Origin: Prorocentrum cordatum
Taxonomy: Eukaryota; Sar; Dinophyceae; Prorocentrales; Prorocentraceae
DNA length: 64,000 nucleotides
Direction of reading: 5' to 3'
Assembly: GCA_963575745.1 (NCBI GenBank)
Contig: CAUYUJ010003636.1
Span: 248,001 to 312,000 of the forward strand
The position numbers and the translations under genes are program-made. Numbering within the stretch: the stretch's first letter is position 1; each line of letters opens with the position of its first letter. This document shows, piece by piece, positions 32,746-44,870 of this stretch. Under the pieces are notes generated by a model. It saw only the letters and a program-made list of their open reading frames with translations, did no database searches and was not told the DNA's origin.

Positions 32746-32959
32746 ACGATGATGCGGAGGAGGGCGGGGGAGGAATATGAACCCTGAACACCCCCCTGGC
32801 ACCCTGTAGCACCTCTGAGCACCCCCCGAATCCCTGCGCAAATACTGTAAACCTCCCTCGTCCTACTTCTCCTTCTACTTCCTCTCCCCCCCGCGACCGA
32901 TCATCCTGATTCCTCCATTCATCATCCTCATTGTTTGACGTTGATCAGAAGCTCGGGGC

Positions 32960-33166
32960 TCAAAAGCGTTGGTATATCCTCCTCCTCCTCCTCCTCTTCC
33001 TCCCCCTCCTCGAAGGAGGAGGGGGGAGAAATAGAGGATGCGGCCCTGGCGGCGCTCTGTGCTGAGGCTTCGGCGAGACCGCCCGCGTGGACGTCGATAA
33101 GAGGGTAAAGGCAGGTCATCACCTTCTCCTCAGTGTCCAGCTGGGGGATGATGCCCTCCTGCGAAG
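32960..33166 (-). other. Exon-like fragment of unknown protein
   Basis: On the minus strand a good acceptor (GGGCTTCTTCGCAG) is followed by EGIIPQLDTEEKVMTCLYPL and IDVHAGGLAEASAQSAARAA. Then come a Glu run and DIPTLLSPELLINVKQ with a stop. The first 45 residues have balanced, protein-like composition unlike the surrounding repeats. I do not recognise the family. It may be one exon of a gene spanning 33-35 kb. Confidence 0.3.
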
Positions 33167-33284
33167 AAGCCCACCCAGTCCTCCATCATTTCCTCATCTG
33201 CCCATAGTATCCCCTCATCCTACTCTCCCTCTCGTCGCCGTCCTCCTCCTCCTTCACCGTGTCCACTTTCAGCTCCATCTCGTC

Positions 33285-33530
33285 CTCCTACGAGGCCTAA
33301 AACTACTATGTTTATCGTGAATACTAGTGTTGGTAGTATGATGGATATCGCTATTAATAGTACTAGTCGAATTCTTAGTAGTATTACGTATCACAGCAGC
33401 CGTAGTGATGAAATTATTTTGATTCGCATAGCTAAAACTAGTAGGGGTGTAAGTATTTTTTAGCATGTTTTTACTACACAAAGTAAAACTAAAATAATTA
33501 CCACCACTCGTATCAGTAGTGTTATTGCTC
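33285..33530. other. AT-rich AGTA-rich patch
   Basis: Composition drops sharply to AT-rich, with repeated AGTA, ACTAGT and TAGTA words, then returns to CTC-rich DNA. No coding potential recognised. Confidence 0.6.
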
Positions 33531-33690
33531 GTTGTTCCTCCTCCTCCTACTACCCAACTCCCTGACCTTTCCCGTCCTCGTCATCCTCCCTCGTCGTCGT
33601 CGTCGTCGTCGTCCGTTTCCTCCTCCTCCTTCTGCTTATCCCCCTCCTCCTCCTCCTCCTCCTAATCCTCCTCATCCTCCTTCCCCCCCG
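33530..33690. repeat. CTC/CGT microsatellite tract
   Basis: CTCCTC and CGTCGT runs, about 160 bp. Confidence 0.8.
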
Positions 33691-33699
33691 TATTCGTCC

Positions 33700-34960
33700 T
33701 GTGGGGCATGCTTATAGCTCGGATGGTTCTCGTGCAATTTCCGGGCCCGATCTCGGCCCATCCGAATGGGAGTGCACACGCCACGCCATCTCCCTTCCCG
33801 CATTATGATCCGAGAGCCCACGGTGGTGGGGAGCCAGGTTGGGGAGGAGGGAAGATGGGCAGAGGGGAGGACGGGCGGGAGGGCGGAGGCAGAGGGAGTC
33901 GGGGGCGTCAAAGAGGGAGGTTCCCGAATCATGGCCCGAGACACGTGTGCGGACGAGGAGGGGCTAGGGAACGCAACGAGAGAACAGGGGGGCATGGTAT
34001 CTGACAGACTTCATGGCCCTGGCTAGGTGGCGCCATCCGAACCCTACCCCCCCGCCAACCATCGATTCTCCTGAATCGATGGGAGGCGGGGTAGGGTTCA
34101 AATCTCGCCACGTGTCCGGCGAACCCTGCCCCCATCGCCCATCAAGTTATCAAGGTGCCTGAATCGTTGATCGGCGAGGGTAGGGTAGGGTCGGATTTCG
34201 CCGCCGACCTGGCCATGATATCCCCCCCCGCGGGCATCACCCCCCTCATGGACGGCCCCGAGGGAGAGGGAGGGGCACCCCTCTCGGGCATGACGACCCA
34301 ATCTCACCCTGCCCGCCCCTCGAGCGGTGAGGGCGTGCTCTCCCGCGGCACGGGGCGCGCGGGGCAGGCGGAGCCACGGGCCGGACGGTCCCGACGCAGG
34401 CCTGGGAGATCCGATTCGGACGGTCCATGACACGATGGGGGCGAGGAGGAGTGATGGACGAGGGGCGAGGCAGGGGAGGGGTCGACGGAGAAGAAGGAAG
34501 GACTCTCTTCTCCTCCTCCTCCTGCTGTTCCTCCTCCTCCTCCTCCTCCTCCTCCTCCTCCATCATTTCTTAGGTAAGCCATGGGGGGCTTCAAGCCGAG
34601 CCTCCCCCTCCTCCCCCTCCTCCTGCTAGTCCTCCCAGACATGTGGCTGTTCCCTCATGTTCCGGTTCTTCCTGCCTCCCTCTCTGCCTCCGTGTTGCCA
34701 CTTAGTGTTGCGCCAGTTGCGACTGCTTCTTCCGCCCCCTTCCCTCATCCCCCTCCTGAAAGAGGGGAAGCGGGAGGAGTCGCGAGGAAGAATTTCATAT
34801 GATCGCCAAAACGATATATGGCATGACGACGGGGGCAAGGATAAAACAAAACGCGGGGAAGGGGACCAGCGGCAAGCATGAGGAAATCGACGCGAGGGGC
34901 AGGCGGAAGAAGATAACAAAAACCAACACAAGGAGAAGCAGAGGGGACGCCCCCCGTCGC
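33700..34960. other. No confident gene; contains CTC microsatellite
   Basis: Includes a CTC run at 34505-34562, GGGAGG purine tracts at 33840-33910, and a short GGGTAGGGTAGGG at about 34180 that is too short to be telomeric. Confidence 0.4.
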
Positions 34961-35019
34961 CAGGGTTCTGTCCTCACTGAAGAAGCCGAGGTCCTCGAGC
35001 CCTTGTAAGAACTCCTGCA
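34960..35019 (-). other. Possible small exon of unknown protein
   Basis: The minus strand has the acceptor CCCGTGCTTCTGCAG, then EFLQGLEDLGFF, then a donor-like GTGAGG 37 bases later. The translation is plausible helix. Orientation matches the exon-like fragment near 33.1 kb. Evidence is limited to splice signals and composition. Confidence 0.2.
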
Positions 35020-35174
35020 GAAGCACGGGGGGGGAGGATGAGGAGGAACAGGTGGAGGAGTCAGTGGAGGAGGTGTTCGGGGGGGCGGGGCAGAAGAGGC
35101 GGAATGAACAGGATGAGGATGACGAAATGCGAAGAGATGAAGAGGCGTGAGAAACGATAATGATCAGGAGGAAT

Positions 35175-35325
35175 ACAAAGCTGGCAGAAGGGGAGGAGAC
35201 GAGAAGGGCACACGAGTGCCCCCGTTCTGATGACCAGCTGGACGATGAAACAAAGCTGGCAGAACGGGAGGAGAGGAGAAGGGCACACGAGTGCCCCCGT
35301 TCTGATGACCAGCTGGACGATGAAG
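35175..35325. repeat. 75-bp direct tandem duplication
   Basis: ACAAAGCTGGCAGAA through CAGCTGGACGATGA occurs at 35175 and again at 35250. The unit is 75 bp with two or three differences. Confidence 0.85.
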
Positions 35326-35552
35326 AAGCCCAAGGGTTGCGTGGGAGTCAGGACAGATGCCCACACACGAAGAACTCTGCGAATTGGCGAGAGCCTGGGG
35401 ATCCACCACCAGCTTCGTATAGAGCGGCTCCTAGGGCGCAGGAGGCCACCTTCACAACTGAACCATCCATCTGGATAAATCGGACTTGACGCCGATCGGC
35501 CAGCCATGCAGCCGAACCCACACGCACGCACAGCAATGTCTCAGCTCATGGC

Positions 35553-36360
35553 CTACAACCTCGACTTCCTGTTGCGAGGAGAAGCGCGCGCGTCTGGCCA
35601 CTCGGGCCCATCTGCCTCGTCGCACTTTGATATTGCACTCTGCCGGGAAGCACCCAGACTTGTCCCCCTGATGGACAGACGACGGGCCCTCATCACTGTC
35701 AACCCCATCGGTGTGCGGGAGGCTGTTCTTGTCCAAGCCGCCTTTGGCGCGGCCGTGTAAGGCAGAGCCCAACGGGTGCATGCATCTCGCTGGACGTCAG
35801 GAAAGCGCCCAAGCGCAATCACCACCAGGGGAAGCAGCACCGACCAGCTCTGGACAGTCACGGCGCGGAGCGTTAGCGGCTTCATCTCAACAAGGTCTTC
35901 ACCGCAAGGCTCGTGGCCCATGGGGCACAGAGCCAGGCCCAGGAACTCCAGCTCCAAGCACACGAGGAAGCACGCCGTTTTGCGCGATCTTCGGCAACAG
36001 GCGCACGAAGGGCAACGCATAGCGCGCGACATCCAGCACCAGGCTCACACGCCTGGCCTCCCAGAGGAGCACCACGCTCACGATGCGGCGCACCAGGCTA
36101 CCCGAAAGTCCAGCACCAGGGCTCATAGAAAATGGCACTTGGCTCACAACTAACCCTCTAGGAAACTCATGAACCGCGCCTGGTCCAAGCAGCGCGGTAT
36201 CAAGCTCATGCCTTCGAACGCCAGACCCACAACAAGGCGCTTGACGTGCAGCGCCTGGCACGCGATGTCCAGCACCAAGATCACTATCACAACCCCATGC
36301 TCGTGTGAAAATGCAAAAGGGTCACGGCGCGCGGCATCTCCAACTCGACGGTCCACTCCG
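35553..36360 (-). other. Hydrophobic coding-like frames of unknown function
   Basis: Overlapping minus frames carry hydrophobic stretches (VVIVILVLDIACQALH; VRRIVSVVLLWEARRVSLVL; SWSVLLPLVVIALG). Two similar segments, VLDIACQALH and VLDVARYALP, are 231 bp apart at about 36260 and 36030, so part of the region may be an old internal duplication. It could be a decayed membrane-protein gene or chance. No family is recognised. Confidence 0.2.
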
Positions 36361-39040
36361 CGTTCGCTATATACCCAACTTTGCGTGTTATCACTGGAAT
36401 TGTCCCAGCCACGGGCAAATTAAACAGGAAGTCAGGGGTCGCCACCGCCTGCCGAGAGACGACCTCCAGCCACCAGGACGTCGGGATCGGCCCAGACCAC
36501 GGACAATCTCGGGAACAATCCAGTAGCCTTCGCACGAAATGCGGACCACGACCCCGACGGCCCAGGAGACAGAGCCTGCCACCATCGACTGTGACAAACC
36601 GAATTCGCCAATCGAACTACCGATCGCATGTGGCAGATGGCCACGAAAGACAACACTCAATGCTCTTCCGCCCGCCGAAACGCATCGCGGAAAGTGCGTG
36701 CACGCGGGGATCCGTGCACCACTTCGGGGCAACATTGCAAAGCGCTCCTGCGCCTCACGTTAACAAAACCGAATCTCCACCCCATCAACACGCGGGGCGT
36801 AGCGAGCAACGCCACTATGACAACCCTCTTGGATACGCAGAGGCGCCAAACAAGCATGCTGGACTCCCATGCGCGAGCGCGCTGAGATGCGCGCCGTCCG
36901 TCCGTGAATCCGCAGCGCCAAATTGAGCGCAATGCGGTCGAGAACATCTACCCCCGCTGCAAATGAACGGCAAAAGCCGTGCAACCCAGTCCCGCGCGCG
37001 CGCAGTCACCAGAGAGCCACGCGGCGCGATGAGGCTATGCCCAGGGGCGTGAAGGTGGTAGGGGGGAGGGCACGACAGGCAAGAACCAAGCTGGATGCGG
37101 AAGGAGGAGTAGGAGGAGAAGAAGAGGAGGAACACGAAGAGAAATAGGATCAGTGGAAGGCAAAGAAGGGACAACGCGGGGGATGGCAACGGCGAAAAAC
37201 GAATCGGATCTAGAAGTGCGGCCCGGGCTGGAGCGGGAGCGCCATTCGGAACGACGGGGGCGAACCGCCGATTCTGAAATGCGCCCCGCAACGCGTTGGC
37301 AGAACTGGCCAGAAATCAAAAAGGCCCGCAACATGCAAATCCGAACTCTGCGCCTCGCGCTTGGGAAGAACAGCCCATTCAGAACTTCGCGACCGACTGC
37401 GTTGCCACCTAAGCCCCGCGTCGGCGCTGAAACGCGCCTTGTTGTTGTTGTTGTAATTTGGCGCACATCGCGTTCTTGGACTGCTCGGCGGAAATAACAT
37501 GCAATGTCGGACCCCCTCGAGCGACCGCAACGCGGCAACTTTCGCGCGCCTGCTCTTCACTGGCGCTGGAGTCGTCTCAAAAACACAAGGCTACCGGAAC
37601 CTGCAGGGCTGCGCCTACAGGCTGCCTGCCCCGCCGAACTGAGGGAAATCCGCCCGCGCCGCCAGCGGGGCAAGCCCCGCGCGAAATTAAGCCCCATTGG
37701 GGCAAAGAAAACAGCTACAGAAACAAGGCGGAAAACTATATGAAAGCTCTGGGAAGCCATGAACCACACGTGGGGTCCCGCTCGAACGGGAGGGCCCCCT
37801 TCTTCCCAGCGGGATCCCCCTTCACGTTCTGACTCAATGCCAGTGGCATCTTCCAACTCGCGGCGGGTGCGCTTTTTCAGCTCAGAGGAAGCACGCTGCT
37901 TCAAATAACGGCCGGCCCCAGGGACAGATCATCTGTAGTTGTGGCGGGGGGGGAGCGCGGGAAGAGGACATATTCTCGGATCGTTGGAGCAGTCCCAACA
38001 TGTTCGCCACGCGCGCGCGGAGTGCGTCGGCACGGGGGGCGCGGCCTGGCCGCGCCGATTCCTCGGCCAGCGTTTGGCGGCGACGCGGGGCAAGGGCCGA
38101 TCTTCCAGCCAGGCATTTCAAAACGCTGCCAAGATCCGCAGAGGAATGCCGGGAGAAAAACGCCGCGTCGGACGCCGGCGAAAAGCGGGCGCGCCAGACC
38201 GAAGTGCTGACTTCAACACGGCAAACCCATGTTCACTGCGTCAGCCCACCTACAAAAAACGAAGCCCGCGCTTCAGCGGGCGCAATAATATGTTCGAAGG
38301 GCCGATGGCGTTCTGATCGAATAAGAAAATTCAGAACGTATGCAACCCACCGCCTGAAATCCCCTGCGCGGAACACTGCGCGGGAAAAGCGGGAGAACAA
38401 CAGGGCGGCATCAGCGGTGAGAAAATAGCAGCATTCGCAGTGCTCCATCACGAGAAGGGGAGAAAGAGAAGAGGCGGGCGGGGCGGGGGGCGGGCCCCCC
38501 CTCCCCGCCCCCCAATCCACAGCGGCCCATTCGCTGCCGCCCGCCCCGTTTTCCAGCTGGGTTTTTTTGCGATCGCGCCGAAGCGGAGGTCGCCCCACCG
38601 CCTCTGGTGCGCGCTCGCGGCGTCTCCCGCCCTAAGAAGCTGGCCCGCGGGGCGCTCGCGTCACAGGGCTAGGGGGCCGAGAGTGGGCACCAGGGGGGCT
38701 AGAAAGATGCGAGATGTTTTGCTTGGAGGGTGAAATTGGGGTCGGCCGCATGGTCCCGGCAATGATGTCTTTATGGGCCATGAATGGGCGATGCATCCTC
38801 GATTGCTGTGTTCGGCGGGGGAACTAATGGAAGCCCCCCGCCTGCACCCATGCGCGAGACTTGAAAGGAAAGGAAGCAAGGGGGCGGGGGGCTCGGGAAA
38901 GGCGACGATGGCAACGTGCGCTGAGGGCGCAAAAAGAAAAGGCTGGAACACACGAAAGCGGTCAGGTGAGTGTCGAAATCTGCCCAGCCAATCTGACATG
39001 CGGAACAAAACGCCTCAGTGTTGGGGATCTTGAAGGCCAG
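36361..39040. other. No recognisable gene
   Basis: Moderately GC-rich sequence with short frames on both strands, a small TTG run at 37438-37455 and a G/C-rich patch at 38470-38520. Confidence 0.4.
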
Positions 39041-39043
39041 GGC

Positions 39044-39275
39044 AAAATGTGAATTCACATTGTGGGGAAAAGCAAAATGTGAATTCACATTTTGGGAAAA
39101 AGGAAAATGTGAATTCACATTTAGAAAAAAAGGAAAAATGTAAATTCACATTTTGGAATGTTGTGTAGGTTTCTTTATGAAACGGGCCAAAATGTGAATT
39201 TACATTTTGGGAAAAAGGAAAATGTGAATTCACATTTTGGGAAAAAGGAACATGTGAATTCACATTTTGGGAGAA
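39044..39275. repeat. 30-bp tandem repeat with a 16-bp palindrome
   Basis: Seven units of about 30 bp, each centred on AATGTGAATTCACATT, a perfect palindrome with an EcoRI-type core, plus a TTGGGAAAAAGG spacer. A 25-bp unrelated insert (about 39155-39185) splits the array four plus three. Some units carry TAAATTC or AATTTAC variants. Confidence 0.9.
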
Positions 39276-40078
<803 letters not shown>

Positions 40079-40379
40079 CCCCCCTCTTCCCCCCTCCTTT
40101 TCCTGCGCTCCTTCTCGCCCCTTCCTCGCTCTGGTCTTGAAGTCTTTAGTGTTCCTGCTTTCGCGCTTCGGGCCCAGCGGCGTCTTCCCCCCCCCCGCGG
40201 CCTTCCTCGCCCCCCCCCCTTCCCTCCTCCTCGCTCCTCGCCTATTCCGAGAGGGCCTTTCTAGACGCTCCCTGGGGGCGACTCAGGAAGGGCCGGTTGA
40301 GCGAGCGCTCATCTAAATGTCCTCCTTCATCGACCAAGCAGGAGCCCCCGCGACATAAGGCCGCGCAGTGCGCGATTTC

Positions 40380-40965
40380 CCCTGGCTGGATCCGCGCGAG
40401 CGGGCGGGCCCGCCGGCGCGCCCCCGCGGGGAAGCCCGCGCGCCTGAGAGCCCGCGTTGCTGAGGGCATCCCGCGCCGCAGCTAGCTCAAACGCATCCCT
40501 TCGGTCCGCGCGGGGCCCCGCGGACCCCCGGGCCAGCGCGTGGAACGCCGACTTGGCGTCGACGATAGACGACGACGCCTTCTCCCTAGGTCGCGCGACC
40601 GCGACGGGGCCGCAGACAAAAAGGACGCGCCCAGATCCCAATCCAGACGCGGAACTTTGAAGACTGCGCCCCTCCGCGCCACCGGCAACCATTGGGCTTC
40701 TGCCAACGGGCTGGACAGGGCCATGGCCCAGCCGCCGCCGTCGAGCTGATGGCTCGCTTCAAACTCTGAGAACGCCGCGACACCAGGGACGCCCTAGAAC
40801 GCTGATTCACCCGAACCGCGGCGTCCGCCGCCGCGGCGAACCAAGCCCCTTGCGCGCCCCCTCTGCAGGCCGAGCCCGGCCCCCCCGCGTCGAATGCCGC
40901 GGCGAACGCGAGATAAAGAATCCAGCGGCCAAATCGTCAACTTCTGACGGGCGGTGGCTTTCAAC
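40380..40965 (-). pseudogene. Ty1/copia RNase H
   Basis: Pieces read NLLKATARQKLTIWPLD, RASLVSRRSQSLKRAISSTA and SIVDAKSAFHALARGSAG with DRRDAFELAAARDALSNAG. They match the RNase H end of copia polyproteins (SWRSxKLKR, VDAKGxYDAL, DRRTAxELA). Frames change between them near 40800 and 40700. The expected ADxLTK terminus dissolves into a GC-rich run near 40400. Confidence 0.7.
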
Positions 40966-40969
40966 AAAT

Positions 40970-41590
40970 TCAGACTTTGTTCAAAGCGATCGCTTTCGCG
41001 ACCGTCGGGGACAGCGTCGCACTCGCAAGACTCGAAGCACCCCCGGCAACGTCGAGGCGAGACTCGCGCGCCGCCCACTGCGAATGGGCAACCACTGCAC
41101 GATGGGAAGCAACCTCAGACGGGGCCAACGAGGATCCCAGAGACGCTCGACGAGAGCGGTCGAAGGGCATCACCGATAACTGTTCTCGGAAAAACTTGTC
41201 CTGGTCCACGATGATGTGGTCCGTTTCTTGTCTGACGTGGCGGCCGGCATAGTCGGCCTCGCCGGACTGCCACTTGTCGAACTTAAATCGAGCGGCCGAG
41301 TGCCCCTTGAAAATGTCTTGGAGCGAAGGGCGACTGGAGACGATCATATCGCCCGCCTCGATGACGACGAGACCTTCGAGAGAAACCATCCGCCATAGAC
41401 AGGGCTTAAGGAGCGAGCGCGCGAGCCCCTCAGACGCGAGCCCATCAGTCAGCGTTCGGCGCCGCAACGGCGGGGCATCATTGAGCCCGTGCACGGGCGC
41501 AGCGAGCTCGAGGCAGAGGCGATGAGAGCCCCGGCGGCAGTCCAGCACATGGCTCGACTGAGAGCGAGCCCCAGGGTCCCTCAAATTTCT
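40970..41590 (-). pseudogene. Ty1/copia reverse transcriptase palm and thumb
   Basis: One open frame (40970-41608) gives VHGLNDAPPLRRR, the copia LYGLxxAPxxW motif. SLLKPCLW follows, then GLVVIEAGDMIVSS at the catalytic strand. The YVDD-type pair is replaced by AGD, so one catalytic Asp is missing. GEADYAGRHVRQETDHIIVD and QWAARESRLDVAGGASSLAS follow, matching the copia region leading into RNase H. This is the best-preserved copia fragment. Confidence 0.85.
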
Positions 41591-41599
41591 TGCTTTGGC

Positions 41600-42945
41600 A
41601 GAAGACATTCTTGGCGCCCGCTATGGACTCGGGTCAGCCCAGGGGGCGCGCGATCTGGAACGCTTAAGGCACGCGTTCCGACTGAGTTGTTGGACTGTAG
41701 AGTTCCGGCGTCTCGCCGTCCGGAGCTTGATGGCCATGGGCGCGCTGCCGAGACTTCGGGCCCGGAAGGGACCCAACTCCCTCGACCGGCTAAGGCCGGA
41801 GCACCATGCTGGGGGACAGAATGCGGCCCGGGCGACGACGGCGGGCCGATCGGAATTCTTTCGGGGATGGCACGCGCGCGGCTCCAGTCGCCATGTAACG
41901 TTCCGCTCCTCAGCATCACCCGCGGCAAACCGCCCCCGACCTTCGGCGGGGAGATCTTCAGGCGGACTTCCGCCCCATCGAGGATGCGCGCGCTCGCCTC
42001 GGCCCGCAGGCGTCAGCGAGGCGACGCTGACCTCGCCGCCGAGGTCACCTACGAAGAACGACGCAAAATCAAGGGCATCCGATAGAAAGGACAAATCTCG
42101 CAACTTGCCAGACAAGGACTCGCCCTGGCCCTCATCCCGCCCGGGCCGCAGATCTTCGCCGCCGCCCGCTTCATCTCCTCGCCGGCCTCCGCGGTCTCGT
42201 CGGCCAGGAAAGCCGACCTGTCTCCCTCGGGGGGCCTGCGTCGGTCCCTGGGGCCCTCTCGATCGGGGGCAGACGGCGGCGCCCGGCTGGGGGGCCCGGC
42301 GCGAAGCGCAGAAATCTCACGGCCAGAGCCCAAGCGACGGGCAGCAGGCACGGGGACATCAGCTGCCGAAGCGGCGGGCTCCGACGCGGAAGCGGCCTGC
42401 GCAGCCGGACGCAAAGGCCCGGCCTCGGGCGGGGCCTGCTCGAGCCCGCGAGCCTCGATCGCGCTCTTGGGTCTGGCTCTGGACCGACGGTCGCGACTCC
42501 GCGAACTCTTCGACGGGGGTCAACCTGAGCTGCTCGGGGCGAGAACTCCGGGGAGCCAAGGCCCCGCTGGCCATTCGGCCCTCGGGCCCGGGCCCTTCCG
42601 AACCCCTCGCGGAACTCGGCCGCGACCTCGAAGTCTGGCCGGCCTCCGAAGGGGGCCGGGGGCGGGGCCGCCGGCTCGACGGAAAAAAACTCGGCCGGCG
42701 TATAAGAACTGGTCTGGGCGGAAGGTGGCCCGGCATCCTCCAACGCCTGCCTGGAGAGGCGGGGCAGAGACTGACGGGGCTCCGGGGGCGCCGAAAATTT
42801 GAGCGGCAGCGTCCTCGCCGAGGGCTCTCCTCGGGGCATCGCCGCGGCGTCCGGGGCGTCGAAGGGCCCCGGGAGAGGGGGGCCCTCCACCGCCGCGTCG
42901 ACGGCCCCGCTTCGCCACCCGGGGCCCCGCACCTCCTCGCGAAGT
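41600..42945 (-). pseudogene. Pro/Arg-rich linker and lost N-terminal RT of the copia element
   Basis: After the integrase C-terminus the minus strand stays largely open in several frames at once because of GC bias. The composition is Pro/Arg/Glu-rich, as in the linker between integrase and RT of copia polyproteins. The RT fingers should lie here, but I cannot read them reliably in any one frame. Confidence 0.35.
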
Positions 42946-44070
42946 TCATCGAAGGCGCAGCTCTCGAGCAGCTCGGCGACGAAAAGATTCCGATCGGGGC
43001 GGCGGGCGGACCTGCTCAGCCGTGCAACGGACTACTGTGCCGCCGGCGTGGTATATCACTGCGCCTGGGCCCATCCAGCGATCGCGCTGCGGCGAGCGAT
43101 CTGTTGGCGGCTGTGATGCGCCCATAAGCATAAACCCAGTCACCTGGGCGAAACTCGCGATCGCTGCGCATGCGTGTCTTGGAGACCCCGGCCAACCTGG
43201 ACTCGGCGTCCAAAGCCGCGAGGGCACGACGCACCTCGCCCCCGATCCGATGCTGTCTCGTAAAGGCCCCTGCAGCTGCACCCATGTCCGCGGGCGTCTT
43301 CGGACCCTATCAAGTCGAGGGGGTCGCCCGACAGGAGGGGCAGGGGATCGGGGTGTTCTGCCCAAGAACGAATTGCGAGGGCAAGCGCCCTCCCCAATGG
43401 AAACCACGGTTCTCTGTCGCCATGGCCTCTCACAGCACGAGGTCGGGATCTTCCGCCGACGCTGGGCTCGCGGCGAGGGCTGCCATCGAGAGAGCGTCAT
43501 CGACGATTCTACCGCGACGCTCGCACTTCCCGTTTTGATGAGGAGAGCTCGCAGGGGCGACGAGGTGCAGAATGACGATTCGCTTGCGCCCGCGCGCAAA
43601 CGCGGCTTCGACCCCCCCCCCGCCCCCCACCAGTCACGATCATCTCGGGGGGCCCGAAAGGCCGCGGCAGCCACCGCGAGAAGACAGCCTAGAAAGATGT
43701 CGCAGCGTCGTCGGCGAGGAGACAGCGCCGCTGGAAAGTCGCGCCATGGTCAGTCACGTCGAGGACGGGGGTGGCCTCACCCAAAACATCAACTGTTCAA
43801 AAGATCCAACGCCACCATTCGTCAAAGGCGCAGGCGCGGGGGCCCTCCTCCAGCTCGCACGCGAATACGAAAGACGCTGGTCGCACTTGAAATGGTATCG
43901 AACCCGAGTCAAAACCTCGGGGCGAGCCCTGGCCACTCGGAACGCTCTAAAAGAAAGTCCCCATCCTGGGCGCACCCCAGATTGACGTGAAGGCGAGCCA
44001 CTTCCTTCTCGGGATCGTCAGAGAGAACCGAAGATTCGGGGCCAAGGGGCCAGAAACTGGGGTCGGAGGT
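42946..44070 (-). pseudogene. Integrase of the copia element (zinc-binding, core, C-terminal)
   Basis: Zinc-binding part: VARLHVNLGCAQDGDFL, where the usual His of GH is Cys, then VRYHFKCDQ. Core: PVLDVTDHGATFQRRCLLAD holds the first catalytic Asp. GPPEMIVTGG stands where the second Asp is expected and has Thr instead. SSPHQNGKCERRGRI carries the catalytic Glu. C-terminal part: FRPGDWVYAYGRI and RWMGPGAVIYHAGG, then VRCTAEQVRPPP. At least four frame changes join these pieces. The family assignment is solid from motif order. The lost Asp and the shifts exclude function. Confidence 0.82.
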
Positions 44071-44403
44071 GCGCAGACTGGGACTCGGCCCCAGATGGCT
44101 CGGGGTCGCGCCCCTCGAGCGGGAAGGCCCACTTGCCCCCCCCCGAAGAAACCTCGTCGGAGGAGCGAGCGCGCCGGCGGGGGCTCTGGTCCGCGCGGCA
44201 TCCTCAACCCTGGTCGAGAGGCCCATCACTAGCTCCCCCGTGGACATCTCCGCCGCGCCGGCTCCTGCGAGGCCGACAAGGCGGGCGCGCGGGCGGCCCC
44301 CTGGGCAGCGCTTCTTGCAGCGGGCGAGACAGGGAAGCGAGTTCGACATGATAGAGAAATCATTCTTGGAGAGCCCCCCCCCCCCCCCACCCCACGTAAA
44401 CAA

Positions 44404-44870
44404 TCAGTCAGCGCGCGCGCGTTGACTCAGGCTCTCGCGGCCGACTCCGGGAAGGCCCAGGACGCGGCGAGTCGACTCGAGCTTCCACGAGCTCGCTGAG
44501 GCGGGGCGTTCCCGCGCGAAGATGCGCGAAGAAGCGCCCCTTCGAAACCTGAAACTCAGGTATCCCCACGCAGACCTCTCTCTTCCCACCGCGCTTCGAG
44601 AACAGGGCCCGCCCGCCCCCCGCTGGAGGCGCGAGGTGCTGGGAACGCTTTGCGCATCGGCGTCGTCAGCACGATAAGAGGGGGGCGTCCTCCTCAAGCT
44701 GGCGCCGCAGCCGCGCCTTGCCCTCGCGCGAGAGCAGATCCGCCCCGACTAAGATGTCCACTGTCGGGGGGGCCCAAGCCCGCGGCAATCGAGCTCGGCC
44801 GAGACCTTAGCTGGACTGAACAGATCTAAGACTACTGCTCCTCCTCTACTCTTTTCCCTGTCCCTGGTGA
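44404..44870 (-). pseudogene. Methyltransferase-like domain between protease and integrase (copia element)
   Basis: Fragments read VVLDLFSPAKVSAELDCRGL, DILVGADLLSREGKARLRR and, after a shift, FARERPASASSWKLESTRRV. The pattern SPxR, then GxDL, then ERPxxASSW resembles a domain with SPPC and EHPxxASSW motifs that I recall from other dinoflagellate copia-like polyproteins. It looks methyltransferase-related. Position between protease and integrase supports it. The SPPC loop itself is lost here. Confidence 0.5.

Noticed and set aside
34175-34195. Telomere-like GGGTAGGGTAGGG
   Set aside because: Only two units, internal and isolated.
39044-39275. CRISPR array
   Set aside because: The spacers are not unique; the whole 30-bp unit repeats. 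The context is a eukaryotic nuclear genome.
41595-43127. 510-codon plus-strand frame
   Set aside because: GC-rich antisense of the copia integrase/RT region; the minus strand carries the recognisable domains.
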